DNA of 64,000 nucleotides from Azophilus sp965214305 (GTDB lineage: Bacteria; Pseudomonadota; Gammaproteobacteria; Pseudomonadales; Azotimanducaceae): NCBI GenBank assembly GCA_965214305.1, contig OZ243949.1:1178001-1242000 (forward strand), read 5' to 3'. A program made the translations under genes and the position numbers. The notes below the pieces were generated by a model. That model was given only the letters and a program-made list of their open reading frames with translations, made no database searches and was not told the origin of the DNA. Shown here piece by piece: positions 9,138 to 18,023 of the stretch (positions are counted from its first letter, which is position 1; each line of letters begins with the position of its first letter).

Positions 9138-10103
9138 ATGCCTAACGAGTCAACAACCGCCGTCGCCCACCCCAACATCGCACTTTTGAAGTATTGGGGC
9201 AAACAGGACGCGCCCGGCAACCTGCCGGCGGCACCGTCGCTGTCGATCACCCTGGATACATTGACCACCACCACCCGGGTTGCGGACGCGGCCGGGGATT
9301 CGATCGAGTTGAACGGCGAACCCGTCGAGGACCCGCAGATCGCCCGGACGCTCGCGGACTGGCGGCGGGATTATGAGATCCCACCACTGGCGATCAGCTC
9401 CGCAAACAACTTCCCCACCGCCGCCGGGCTGGCATCCTCCGCATCGGGTTTCGCCGCCCTGGCCACGGCCATCAACGCTCATTGCGGCCTCGGCCTGTCG
9501 CCCGCAAAACGCTCGGCCCTGGCCAGACGCGGTTCGGCTTCGGCGGCGCGTTCGGTGCATGGCGGTTTCTCCACCCTGGCCGAACCGGCCTGGTCCGCGG
9601 AACCATTGGTAACGGCGGAATTCTGGCCCCTCAGGGTGGTTATCGCCATCACCTCCACCACCCCCAAAACGGTGTCTTCCCGGCAAGGCATGGCGCTGTC
9701 CAAACGCACCTCGCCCTATTTCGATGCCTGGGTTTCCGCCAACACAAGCGCGTTCGCACCGATGCGGGAAGCCGTGCTGGAACGCAATTTCGGCCAACTC
9801 GCGGACATGGCCGAAGCCAGCTGTCTCGGCATGCATGCCCTGATGATGAGCAGCAAACCGGGGCTCATCTATTGGAACGCCTGCACCCTGAACTGCATAA
9901 ACGCCATTCGTGCCATGCGCGCGGACGGGCACAACGTTTTTTTTACGGTGGACGCGGGACCCCAGGTGAAGGCTGTTTGCGAAGCCCGACAGGCGGACTC
10001 GGTGCGGCGGGTTTTAGCCGAGCAAGCCGGTGTGGTGGAAACCTTGGTTGTTGGCCTTGGCGACGGGGCACGTTTGGTCACCCCCGCCGTTGGGTCGCCA
10101 TGA
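9138..10103 (+). CDS. mvaD: Diphosphomevalonate decarboxylase
   Basis: Converts mevalonate diphosphate to isopentenyl diphosphate with ATP in the mevalonate route to isoprenoids. GHMP-kinase fold. The N-terminal words AVAHPNIALLKYWGK and PAAPSLSITLD are diagnostic for this enzyme, and the ATP loop NNFPTAAGLASSASGFAAL (residues ~92-110) is intact. The 321-aa length is normal. Forty bases separate it from the following GHMP kinase, consistent with a mevalonate operon. Unusual for a gammaproteobacterium, where the MEP route is the rule. The HMG-CoA synthase and reductase genes are not in this window. Confidence 0.93.
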   Translation: MPNESTTAVAHPNIALLKYWGKQDAPGNLPAAPSLSITLDTLTTTTRVADAAGDSIELNGEPVEDPQIARTLADWRRDYEIPPLAISSANNFPTAAGLASSASGFAALATAINAHCGLGLSPAKRSALARRGSASAARSVHGGFSTLAEPAWSAEPLVTAEFWPLRVVIAITSTTPKTVSSRQGMALSKRTSPYFDAWVSANTSAFAPMREAVLERNFGQLADMAEASCLGMHALMMSSKPGLIYWNACTLNCINAIRAMRADGHNVFFTVDAGPQVKAVCEARQADSVRRVLAEQAGVVETLVVGLGDGARLVTPAVGSP

Positions 10104-10143
10104 ATTCGAGCAACGGCGTCATCGGCCGCCTGGCGGTTAGCGG

Positions 10144-11124
10144 ATGATAAGAGCATGGGCACCCGGCAAGGTGGTCCTGTGGGGTGAGTACGCTGTTTTG
10201 GAGGGTGCGCCCGCCGCGGTGTTGGCGGTTGATCGCTATGCCTGCTGTAGCCTTGAAGACAGCGACCTTTGGCGGTTTTCGACGCGGGGGTTCAAGGCAG
10301 CGGATGCCGAGTTCGACGTTTTGCCCGCAACAGCGCCCACCGCGGCGGCGGCCCACCTACCCTGGCATGTGCTGCGCGACTTCCCGAATGCGCCGCCGCT
10401 GGCTCTGGGTCTCGACTCGGAAGCCTTTTATCGTTCGGGCACCAAGCTGGGCCTCGGTTCAAGCGCCGCACTTTGCGTTGCCTTGCAAGCCGCGCTGGCC
10501 GCACGACACGCATCGCCCGCGGATTTCGCACTGGCACTGGCCGCCCACCGCCGTATCCAAGGCGGCAAAGGCAGCGGCATCGACGTGGCGGCCAGTTGGC
10601 ACGGCGGCTGCCTGCGCTTCCAGAACGGTAATGCACAACCACAGGCCAACCCGCTACGAAATTTCAGCTTCGTTTGGGTGGGCAAGCCCGCCCGCACGGG
10701 TGCCAAACTCGACCGTTTCGCGGCCTATCTCGCCCAAGGTGAACAGCACGCCCTGACCGCATTGGCCGACTGCTCGGAACGTCTGTTCGACAACCCCGGG
10801 GTTGACGAACTATACCGCTATACGGAGGCGTTAAAGGCGCTTGATGCCGCCGCCGACCTAGGCATCTACACGGCCCCGCATCGTGCCGCCGAACGCTTTG
10901 CGGATACGCGCGGACTATTCTACAAACCCTGCGGCGCCGGTGGCGGGGATGTCGGAATGATGGTCTCCACAACGCCGGAGCCCATTGCACTCAGCGCGAG
11001 TGAAGCGGCGGCGGCAGGGCTTGTGTTGCTGCCGCTAAAAGCCGCTTTGCGGGGGGTGCGTACCGAAGTGGCATCACCGTCGCCGACTAATCGCGGCAAA
11101 CAGAGCCCGACAGAGCCAAGATGA
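10144..11124 (+). CDS. GHMP kinase, probable phosphomevalonate (or mevalonate) kinase
   Basis: ATP-dependent kinase acting just before the decarboxylase encoded upstream. GHMP motif 1 is APGKVVLWGEYAVLEG, motif 2 is GTKLGLGSSAALCVAL (residues ~98-113), and motif 3 is GAGGGDVGMMV near the C-terminus. KGSGIDVAASWHGG is reminiscent of bacterial phosphomevalonate kinases. Choosing between phosphomevalonate and mevalonate kinase needs a phylogeny. Its stop overlaps the start of the aquaporin remnant (ATGA), so the three genes were once an operon. Confidence 0.8.
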   Translation: MIRAWAPGKVVLWGEYAVLEGAPAAVLAVDRYACCSLEDSDLWRFSTRGFKAADAEFDVLPATAPTAAAAHLPWHVLRDFPNAPPLALGLDSEAFYRSGTKLGLGSSAALCVALQAALAARHASPADFALALAAHRRIQGGKGSGIDVAASWHGGCLRFQNGNAQPQANPLRNFSFVWVGKPARTGAKLDRFAAYLAQGEQHALTALADCSERLFDNPGVDELYRYTEALKALDAAADLGIYTAPHRAAERFADTRGLFYKPCGAGGGDVGMMVSTTPEPIALSASEAAAAGLVLLPLKAALRGVRTEVASPSPTNRGKQSPTEPR

Positions 11125-11566
11125 CAGGCCGCCTCGCCGCCGAGTTCATCGGCACCCTGCTACTACTGGCCACCGTTGTCGGCTCCGGGATCATGGGCGA
11201 GCGGCTGGCCGAGGGCAACGATGCCATCGCCCTGCTCGGTAACAGCATCGCTACCGGTGCCATGCTGGTCGTGTTGATTCTCGTGTTCGGGGGCATCAGC
11301 GGGGCACATTTCAATCCGGCGGTAACCTTGGCCTTCCTGTTGCGGGGAGATATTGCGCTGTGGGTCTCTATATCACGGCGGGCTATTGGTTCACGGCTTC
11401 CACATCGTTCGCGAACCCCGCCGTTACCATCGCCCGCTCGTTCACCGATACCTTCTCAGGGATTCAGCCGGTTCATGCGCCGGGCTTCATCCTGGCCCAA
11501 TTGGTGGGAGCGGTCATTGCCACCTACCTCTTTCGATGGCTATTAGCCCGGTCTGTTCGTGACTAG
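11121..11566 (+). pseudogene. Aquaporin/MIP family channel with internal deletion
   Basis: The first ~80 residues are a normal aquaporin start with the first NPA loop (GAHFNPAVTLAF). Around base 11360 the sequence jumps to the last channel region in the next reading frame (GLYITAGYWFTAS, then the second NPA loop FANPAVTIA) and ends naturally at 11566. The middle ~80-100 residues (about three membrane segments) are missing. Both NPA loops and both ends are well preserved, so the deletion looks recent. A stable six-helix channel cannot form. The intact gene would have been co-transcribed with the mevalonate genes. Confidence 0.8.
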
Positions 11567-11727
11567 GAGCCTCTGTCTGCGGAATTCGCGGCTGCAAATC
11601 CGCCCTCATCCGCCCCGTCGGCCGCTCGATTTCGTTGCATATGGCATGATATTCGCCTCAATCGACCGGCCGACGGAACGGCGATAGCGGATTTTCGCTT
11701 TCGCGACTTCCGAAGACCGAGGCTCCC
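11565..11727. repeat. Foldback (MITE-like) element, GGAGCCTC family
   Basis: Two imperfect inverted arms of about 65-70 bases. The left arm starts AGGAGCCTCTGTCTGCGG and the right arm, read on the minus strand, starts GGAGCCTCGGTCTTCGG. Both then contain AATCCGC and GTCGGCCG-type words. No coding capacity. Partial relatives occur at 8251, 19351, 28211, 29203 and 40954. It begins inside the stop codon of the aquaporin remnant. Confidence 0.65.
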
Positions 11728-11757
11728 AGGAGCCTGGGCTACTCGGCAGCGAGAGTA

Positions 11758-11853
11758 TCCGTAGGCGTTCCCTTGCGGTGCCGGACACAACCTTCCTGCT
11801 TATACGAGAGGCGGAGGAACGAGCTGAACGCGCCCCAGGGGAACGCCTACGGA
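11758..11853. repeat. Hairpin repeat element, copy A
   Basis: Inverted 18-base arms (TCCGTAGGCGTTCCCTTG / CAGGGGAACGCCTACGGA) with one mismatch enclose about 60 bases. The enclosed part contains TGCGGTGCCGGACACAA, CGAGAGG and ACGAGCTGAACG. It shares this inner sequence, but not the outer arms, with copy B at 19199-19302. It follows the foldback element. No ORF of note. Confidence 0.7.
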
Positions 11854-11874
11854 CAGGCTCTTATCGCCCGCCGA

Positions 11875-12870
11875 TCAGAGCCGGTAGGCCGCAACGGCAC
11901 TGTCGTGGAATAGCCGGTTTTTCTCGTCTTCCGAGGCGTCCATCACCATCTTCTTGAACGCATTCCAAAGCACTGCGTAGGAACAGCTCGCCTTGTCCAC
12001 CGGAAAGTTGCTTTCAAACATACAGCGCTCGGTGCCGAAGCAATCGATCGTGTGCCGGTAATAGCGCCCGCTGGCGGCGACGATCTCATCCGAGTTGGCC
12101 GGCAGGTCCCGTTTGTGAAAGCCAAAGCCATTGATCGGCATCAAGAGGCCGCCCAGTTTCGCATAGACGTTCTCGCATTGTGCCAATTCGGCAATGGCTG
12201 GCCGCCACTGTTGGTATATCTCCTCGCGCTGGTTTTTATAAGGGCCGATACCCAGGGGACCGCCAAAGTGGTCGAAGATAATAGTGGTGTCGGGAAAGGC
12301 GCGAGCGAGGTCGGTGAGTTCCGGGATTTGCGGATGGTACAACCACGCATCGAACGACAGACCGCGGGGTGCAAGTTGCGCGAATCCCTCCCGAAAGTGT
12401 TTGTCGAGCAACAGGTGACGCGAGGGATGGGTGTGGGAATTGCGCACATCCGGGCTCGGATCCCAACCGGCGGCGTGACGAATGCCCCGGAATCGGGGGC
12501 TGGCGGCCATGTGCGCGTCGAGCCCCTCCCCCACTGCGTTGCCGAGTGTCAAATCCGCACGGCCGACGATGCCGACGCAGGCGCGCAGGTCGCCATAGCC
12601 GCCACTGGCCGACATGGTCGCCACACCGTCGGCAAACTCGGTTTCACCGACCGGACGCAAGGCTTCGGGGCCGGCGGCGCGATACATGGCCAGGCACTCG
12701 ATGAAGACGGTGCTAACGATGTTGTGGCCGGCGCCCGTATCGGCCAGTAACTCATCGAAGAGATAACGGCTATGCTCGTTGTCCCAAAGATGGTGGTGGG
12801 GGTCGCAAATCGGCCGATCCGGTTCGATGATGGGTTCTTGAACCTGTGCCAGCCATGCCGCCTGTTGCAT
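11875..12870 (-). CDS. Amidohydrolase-2 family metal-dependent hydrolase
   Basis: TIM-barrel hydrolase of the amidohydrolase_2 type (lactonases, decarboxylases of aromatic acids). The metal motif CDPHHHLWDNEH lies near residue 22, the middle strand gives IRHAAGWDP, and IIFDHFGGPLG provides a later His. The 331-aa length is usual. ATG 12870 is preceded by GGAG at six bases and is preferred to the in-frame Met at 12945. Divergent from an acyl-CoA synthetase, so it may act on an intermediate in the same degradative route, but the substrate is unknown. Confidence 0.82.
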   Translation of the reverse strand: MQQAAWLAQVQEPIIEPDRPICDPHHHLWDNEHSRYLFDELLADTGAGHNIVSTVFIECLAMYRAAGPEALRPVGETEFADGVATMSASGGYGDLRACVGIVGRADLTLGNAVGEGLDAHMAASPRFRGIRHAAGWDPSPDVRNSHTHPSRHLLLDKHFREGFAQLAPRGLSFDAWLYHPQIPELTDLARAFPDTTIIFDHFGGPLGIGPYKNQREEIYQQWRPAIAELAQCENVYAKLGGLLMPINGFGFHKRDLPANSDEIVAASGRYYRHTIDCFGTERCMFESNFPVDKASCSYAVLWNAFKKMVMDASEDEKNRLFHDSAVAAYRL

Positions 12871-12983
12871 CTCGTGCTCCGCTTGGTTGAGAACGGACAG
12901 TGTAACCAAAACGTCGCCGCCAACGGTTCCTAAACACGCACCCATCTGCCACCATGCGTCCTTTGCAGGCGATTGGAGCAGTC

Positions 12984-14537
12984 ATGTATCCAGGCAAATG
13001 GGGTATCGAAACGCCGAACAAACCGGCGATCATTGACGCGGCGACCGACGACACCGTCACGCACGGCGAACTCAACGAGCGTTCCAATCGACTGGCGCAG
13101 CTACTCTGGGCACGCGGCTTGCGGCCCGGCGACCATGTCGCCCTGTTCATGGAAAACAACCTCCGTTACTTTGAAGTGGTTTGGGCGGCAATGCGCTCCG
13201 GCCTGTACCTAACCACCGTCAATCGCTATCTAACAGCGCCGGAAGCCGGTTACATCGCCGACAACTGCGAGGCGAAAGCGCTGATCGCTTCCCATCACCT
13301 GGCCACCGTGGCCGCGCAGCTATCTGCTCACGCACCCGGTTGCGAGTCCTGGTTGATGTGCGACGGCACCGTGGCGGGTTTCGAGTCCTACGAAGACGCG
13401 ATTGCCGGTTATCCCGCCGAAAACCTAGCCGACGAACCGGCGGGCAACCTCATGCTCTACAGTTCCGGTACAACCGGGCGACCAAAGGGCATTCTGCGGC
13501 CCCTGACAGGGCTGAAAATCCACGAGGAAGCCGGCCTCGTGACCGGGCTGCAAAAGATGCTGTGGGGTTTTGACGAGACGACCATCTATCTCTCCCCGGC
13601 ACCCCTGTATCACGCCGCGCCCATCTCTTTCTCAATGTCGGCATTGGCGCTGGGGGGCACCGTTGTCATGCTGCCGCGCTTCGATGCGCAGAGCGCCCTC
13701 AGAGCGATCGAGGCGTATCGGGTCACGCATAGTCAATGGGTGCCAACCATGTTTAGCCGCATGTTGAAACTGCCGGATGCGGAACGCCTGGCGTTCAACC
13801 TTGGTTCCCACAAGGTGGCGATTCATGCCGCCGCGCCTTGCCCGGAGGCGGTGAAGCGACAAATGTTCGACTGGTGGGGGCCAATTCTTTATGAGTACTA
13901 CGGCGGCACGGAGGGAAACGGTTTCACCCATGCCGGACCCGACGACTGGCTTGCCCACCCGGGCACCGTCGGCAAGCCGCTCCTGGGTGTCATCCACATC
14001 TGCGACGACGAGGGCGTGGAATTGCCGACCGGCGAGGCGGGGCTGGTGTACTTCGAAATGCCGGAACTGCCCTTCCGCTATCACAAGGACGACGCTAAAA
14101 CCCGCTCGGCCCAGCATCCCGGGCATCCCAACTGGACCACCTTGGGCGATGTGGGCTACGTCGATAAGGACGGCTTCCTGTACCTCACCGACCGCGCCAC
14201 CTTCATGATTATCAGCGGTGGCGTGAATATTTATCCCCAAGAAATCGAAGATGCCCTCATCATGCACGACAAGGTGGCCGATATTGCCGTCATCGGCGTA
14301 CCGGATGAGGAGATGGGCGAAGCGGTGAAGGCGGTTGTGCAACTCGCCGATGACGTGGCCGCAAGCGATGCGGTTGCCGATGAGCTGATGGCGTACACCC
14401 GGGAGCGTATCGCCCGCTACAAGTGCCCGAAGAGCATCGACTTTATCGACCAGCTACCCAGGCTACCGACCGGCAAACTCTACAAGCGGCTCATCAAAGA
14501 CAATTACTGGGGCAAATCCGGATCGCGGGTCCTATGA
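12984..14537 (+). CDS. AMP-dependent acyl-CoA synthetase/ligase
   Basis: Activates a carboxylic acid to its CoA thioester through an acyl-adenylate. The P-loop-like motif LMLYSSGTTGRPKGI is at residues ~150-164, YEYYGGTEGNG is the adenine/substrate loop, and LYLTDRATFMIISGGVNIYPQEIEDAL contains the hinge region. The C-terminal domain carries the catalytic Lys in PRLPTGKLYKR. ATG 12984 follows GGAG. Acid specificity (fatty, aryl or cyclic) is not decidable. It ends 34 bp inside the convergent enoyl-CoA hydratase gene. Confidence 0.9.
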   Translation: MYPGKWGIETPNKPAIIDAATDDTVTHGELNERSNRLAQLLWARGLRPGDHVALFMENNLRYFEVVWAAMRSGLYLTTVNRYLTAPEAGYIADNCEAKALIASHHLATVAAQLSAHAPGCESWLMCDGTVAGFESYEDAIAGYPAENLADEPAGNLMLYSSGTTGRPKGILRPLTGLKIHEEAGLVTGLQKMLWGFDETTIYLSPAPLYHAAPISFSMSALALGGTVVMLPRFDAQSALRAIEAYRVTHSQWVPTMFSRMLKLPDAERLAFNLGSHKVAIHAAAPCPEAVKRQMFDWWGPILYEYYGGTEGNGFTHAGPDDWLAHPGTVGKPLLGVIHICDDEGVELPTGEAGLVYFEMPELPFRYHKDDAKTRSAQHPGHPNWTTLGDVGYVDKDGFLYLTDRATFMIISGGVNIYPQEIEDALIMHDKVADIAVIGVPDEEMGEAVKAVVQLADDVAASDAVADELMAYTRERIARYKCPKSIDFIDQLPRLPTGKLYKRLIKDNYWGKSGSRVL

Positions 14538-15361
14538 CCAATGGCGGCGACCAGTTCGCCGACGCGCAACTCGCCCGCACGGGTCTGGCCACCAATTTCC
14601 AGGAAGCGGCGCATGGCGTCCCGGGATTCTGCGTTGCGCAACAGGCACTGGAACAAATACGCCTCTTCACGCAACCCCTCCGCTAGTGGCAACTCCGCCG
14701 CATTGACCGATGCCTTGGCCAGCCGCACGGCCTCGATGGGAAATGAGGCAATGCGCCGGGCCAGCTGATCGACAAAGGGTGCAATCGCATCCGGCTCGAA
14801 AATACGGTTGAAATAACCCCAACGCTGCGCCGTTTCCGCATCAAGGTCGTCGGCGCCCAGAATGATCTCCATGGCGCGACCCCGCCCCACCAGCCTGGGC
14901 AATCGCTGGGTTCCGGTGCCGCCGGGCAGGATACCGAGCGGCACCTCCATTTGGTTGATGATCGTCTTGCCGCGCACACCGAAACGCATATCCAAGCTTG
15001 CCGCCAACTCGCTACCGCCGCCGCCCACACGCCCCTCAATTTGGGCAATCGCCACTTTGCCCATGGTGCGGAAGCGCTCGCACATGAGATGGAAGGGATG
15101 GAGTTCATCGGCGCGCCGCGCCTCACCCGCAATGGGAAACTCGAGGATCAGTTCAACATCGAAATGGGCGATGAAGAAATCCGGGTCGGCGCTCTTCAAC
15201 ACGATGACGGCCAGCTCCGGGTCCGCCTCCAACGCTTCCGCAAGCCGCAAAAACTCAACATAAAGCGCTTGGGTCATTATGTTGATTGGCGGGTTGTCGA
15301 TGGTCACACAGGCAACGGGCCCCGTGATCTCGACATGCAATAACTCAAATTCATAAGCCAT
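14504..15361 (-). CDS. Enoyl-CoA hydratase/isomerase family protein
   Basis: Crotonase-fold enzyme of 285 aa. It has the usual oxyanion-hole segments: FIAHFDVELILE in the first half and IEGRVGGGGSELAASLDMRFGVRG, followed by LGILPGGTGTQRLPRLVGRGRAMEIIL. The second Glu expected for hydratase chemistry falls in a GILPGG context, so hydratase, isomerase or hydrolase activity is possible. It ends convergently with the acyl-CoA synthetase and probably serves the same catabolic route. Confidence 0.87.
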   Translation of the reverse strand: MAYEFELLHVEITGPVACVTIDNPPINIMTQALYVEFLRLAEALEADPELAVIVLKSADPDFFIAHFDVELILEFPIAGEARRADELHPFHLMCERFRTMGKVAIAQIEGRVGGGGSELAASLDMRFGVRGKTIINQMEVPLGILPGGTGTQRLPRLVGRGRAMEIILGADDLDAETAQRWGYFNRIFEPDAIAPFVDQLARRIASFPIEAVRLAKASVNAAELPLAEGLREEAYLFQCLLRNAESRDAMRRFLEIGGQTRAGELRVGELVAAIGHRTRDPDLPQ

Positions 15362-15417
15362 ATTTTTAGACGCCGTATATTTCTGCCTGTGACCGCCACC
15401 GATTCACTTTGCGCAGG

Positions 15418-15861
15418 TCAGTCCCTCGCTCCGCGCCCCTCTCGCATCATCGAACGCTCAGAACCCTGCCAAAGTGGCAACTCCATGGTCTTTCCCACTT
15501 GGCCGGGTAGCGACACTCCCAACTCCATCGACAAAACGTCGAGATTAAGAATCCCGAGTACATCTGCAGTAATTGGTCGCTTTGCATCCCAAAATATAAC
15601 GGAATCAAAGAACCCCCTGGCCGCTTGAGAGTTCAACAACTTTAGTAGGTCTCGCGCCTCTTCCTTAGAAATCGTCAAATATCCTAACTCAGGAGGTTCT
15701 CGTAGTAGTTCTTCGGCAAGTTCAGCCGCTTCTATGTCATCTATCGGAAGATTTCGATCTCCCATAAAAGCAAGCAAATCGTCTGTATTACCATCTCTTT
15801 TGATTATTTCCCGAATACCACGAGTAGTCTGATAATCTGCTGTGCGTGAAGCATCCACCAA
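15418..15861 (-). CDS. Hypothetical protein
   Basis: 147 aa, acidic and mostly helical, with no membrane segment or signal peptide. I do not recognise a family. Leu/Glu-rich helices (AAELAEELLREPPELG) are followed by RPITADVLGILNLDVLSMELGVSLPGQVGKTMELP. The reading frame is AT-richer than its neighbours and is flanked on the right by sequence I cannot assign, so it may be imported. No partner is suggested by position. Confidence 0.5.
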   Translation of the reverse strand: MVDASRTADYQTTRGIREIIKRDGNTDDLLAFMGDRNLPIDDIEAAELAEELLREPPELGYLTISKEEARDLLKLLNSQAARGFFDSVIFWDAKRPITADVLGILNLDVLSMELGVSLPGQVGKTMELPLWQGSERSMMREGRGARD

Positions 15862-16138
15862 CTAGTCTGCCGCGTCGTCGTGGTGTTGTCACCTTGGTTC
15901 CCACCGTTGCAGCCTTCGCGTGATCGCCAGTGCGAGCTGTTCGCGGCGCCCGCGCCGAGCAGCCGCCCGTGCGGCGGACGCCGTTAGCGGACGATCCGCT
16001 TGCACAGGTCGCCGACAGCGTCGGGCCGGCAGTGGGAAGGAGCACGGGGTTCCCGCCGACATTCGTATCTCGATGTTCCCCGATACCGGCTGGTATTGTG
16101 CATAATAGCCGGCCGGATTTAGGGAAGACTGTCACCTC
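15862..16138. other. Non-coding stretch before the M20 gene
   Basis: 277 bases with no convincing gene. The minus-strand frame is open but rich in Arg, Gly, Ser and Thr and looks like an accidental ORF. The stretch may be a decayed element, since base composition changes sharply around 15870. No terminator or promoter is clear. Confidence 0.4.
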
Positions 16139-17320
16139 ATGCAAGCGCTCTACAAGACAATCACTGATCGCATCGACTCGCTCGCCGATACCCTGGTCGG
16201 CGTTTCTCATGCCATACATGCGCGGCCGGAGCTGGCCTTTGCGGAATTTCACGCCTGCGAATTGCTCTCCCGCACACTCGATGAGCACAACTTACCGGCC
16301 GAAACCGGCGTATTTACCTTGGCAACAGCTTTTGAGGCCGGGCTCAATGCGCATAGCACCGGGCCGACCGTGGCGTTACTGGCCGAATATGATGCGCTGC
16401 CGGGCATCGGCCATGCTTGCGGCCACAATTTGATTGCCACGGCGGCACTCGGCGCGACACTCGGCCTGCAAGCCGTACAAGAGCAATTGCCCGGGCGTGT
16501 GCGCCTGATCGGCACACCAGCCGAAGAAAAAGGCGGCGGCAAGGAACTAATGGCTCGCGCCGGGGCATTCGAGGGTGTTGATGCCGCTTTGATGATCCAT
16601 CCCGCCGGTTTGAATCTGGCGACAATGCCTTGTATCTGCGTCGCGGAAGTCGAGGTCGTCTACCATGGGCGTTCCGCTCACGCCTCGGTTTCGCCACATC
16701 GGGGCATCAACGCACTCGACGGCCTGCTGCTCGCCTACCAATCAATCGCCAACCTCCGCCAGCATATTCGCGATGAGGAACGCATACACGGCATCATCAC
16801 CGAGGGCGGACAAGCGCCCAACATTGTGCCGGAGCGCGCCGCCGGCGATTTTTATGTGCGCGCCGCCAACGAGTCGGCGCTCGCCAAACTAAAGCCCCGT
16901 GTACAGGCCTGCTTTGAAGCGGGTGCCAAGGGCAGCGGCTGCGAGGTCGAAATCAACTGGGCCAACGTGGATTATTTGGATCTGAATACCAATTGGCCGC
17001 TGGCCGATGTATTCCAAAAACACGGGGAAAACCTGGGCCGAGAGTTCCTCAACTGGCAAGAGCTGGGTGGCGCGGGCAGCACCGATATGGGCAACATCAG
17101 TCATCGCGTGCCCTCCATTCACCCGTTACTGGCGGCGGCACCGCGCGACGTGGTGATCCATAACCCGGAATTCGAAAAATGGGCGGGGTCGGCAATGGGC
17201 GATGCCGCCGCCCTTGACGGCGCCAAGCTACTGGCGATGACCGCAGCCGACTTCCTAACGGACGGAACCCTGCGCAACGCCAGCAAGGAAGCTTTCCAAA
17301 TCGCCAAGGGTCTTGCCTAG
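16139..17320 (+). CDS. M20 family amidohydrolase (AbgB-like)
   Basis: Zinc-dependent peptidase/amidohydrolase of 393 aa. Metal-site words LLAEYDALPGIGHACGHN (residues ~77-94), GTPAEEKGGGKE and a C-terminal SHRVPSIHP are all present. The GIGHACGHN form and the AEYDALPG context are typical of the aminobenzoyl-glutamate or N-acyl-amino-acid hydrolase branch. The dimerisation domain lies between. Likely cytosolic, as no signal peptide is seen. Substrate unknown. Confidence 0.87.
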   Translation: MQALYKTITDRIDSLADTLVGVSHAIHARPELAFAEFHACELLSRTLDEHNLPAETGVFTLATAFEAGLNAHSTGPTVALLAEYDALPGIGHACGHNLIATAALGATLGLQAVQEQLPGRVRLIGTPAEEKGGGKELMARAGAFEGVDAALMIHPAGLNLATMPCICVAEVEVVYHGRSAHASVSPHRGINALDGLLLAYQSIANLRQHIRDEERIHGIITEGGQAPNIVPERAAGDFYVRAANESALAKLKPRVQACFEAGAKGSGCEVEINWANVDYLDLNTNWPLADVFQKHGENLGREFLNWQELGGAGSTDMGNISHRVPSIHPLLAAAPRDVVIHNPEFEKWAGSAMGDAAALDGAKLLAMTAADFLTDGTLRNASKEAFQIAKGLA

Positions 17321-17521
17321 GCGGGAGAGGCGGATGCCGCCAACGCCGCATGTGCGCAAGCTGACCAGCCCCGCTTGCTTGGCAATGTCGGCGGCGCGCT
17401 TTGGCTGAAACCTCGGGGTTGATGGCCCGCAAGGCTCGGCGCTGTAGCCGTTGATACTCGGCGGACGCTGTTGGATACTCGCGCCCTGATTCCCACGTTA
17501 ACCCATACCCAAGGGGGAAAT

Positions 17522-18013
17522 ATGGCTATTGAGAAGTTTCCGGTGGAGGCGAGCCACATCATGATGTTCGCCCGCTCGGTCGCCGACGGCAATCCGATTT
17601 ACTACGATGAGGAATATGCCGCGAACACGGAGCCGGGACGCATCATCGCACCACCCACCTTCGCCCAGTCGAGCGCCCAGTTCGACCCCGACTACTTCCT
17701 ACGTCCCAAGATCGGCGAGCCCTGGTTTGGCTCCGGGAAAGAACCCACCGGCATCAAGCGAGGCGGTTCCGGCGGTGGCGGCGGTGGCGGCGGCTTGCAC
17801 GCCGAGCAGCATTTCGAGTATCACCGCCATATCGGCCCCGGTGATGTGCTCAGCGCCACCGTCAGGGAAGGCAAGACCTGGGAGCGGGAAAGCAAGCGGG
17901 CCGGCAAGCTGGTCTTCAGCGAATCCATTACCGAATACCGGGACCAGAACGGCGAACTCGTCATTACCGCCCGCGGCGTGGGTGTGCGCACCGAACGCCC
18001 GGTTGACCGATAG
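17522..18013 (+). CDS. MaoC-type dehydratase, N-terminal hot-dog (FAS1-like) subunit
   Basis: 163 aa, hot-dog fold. It starts AIEKFPVEASHIMMFARSVADGNPIYYDEEYA and has PPTFAQSSAQFDPDY, which fits the MaoC dehydratase half found as HadA-like or FAS1-like subunits. These pair with a second MaoC protein to hydrate enoyl thioesters. A Gly-rich loop (eight Gly in a row broken by Ser) at residues ~83-93 is unusual. ATG 17522 follows GGGGG at the right spacing. The next gene begins ten bases after the stop and encodes the partner. Confidence 0.82.
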   Translation: MAIEKFPVEASHIMMFARSVADGNPIYYDEEYAANTEPGRIIAPPTFAQSSAQFDPDYFLRPKIGEPWFGSGKEPTGIKRGGSGGGGGGGGLHAEQHFEYHRHIGPGDVLSATVREGKTWERESKRAGKLVFSESITEYRDQNGELVITARGVGVRTERPVDR

Positions 18014-18023
18014 GAGCAAAAAC

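Noticed and set aside
15788..16288. Minus-strand frame before the M20 gene
   Set aside because: It overlaps the M20 start and the hypothetical gene, and its composition (Arg/Ser/Thr/Gly) is that of an accidental frame in GC-rich DNA.
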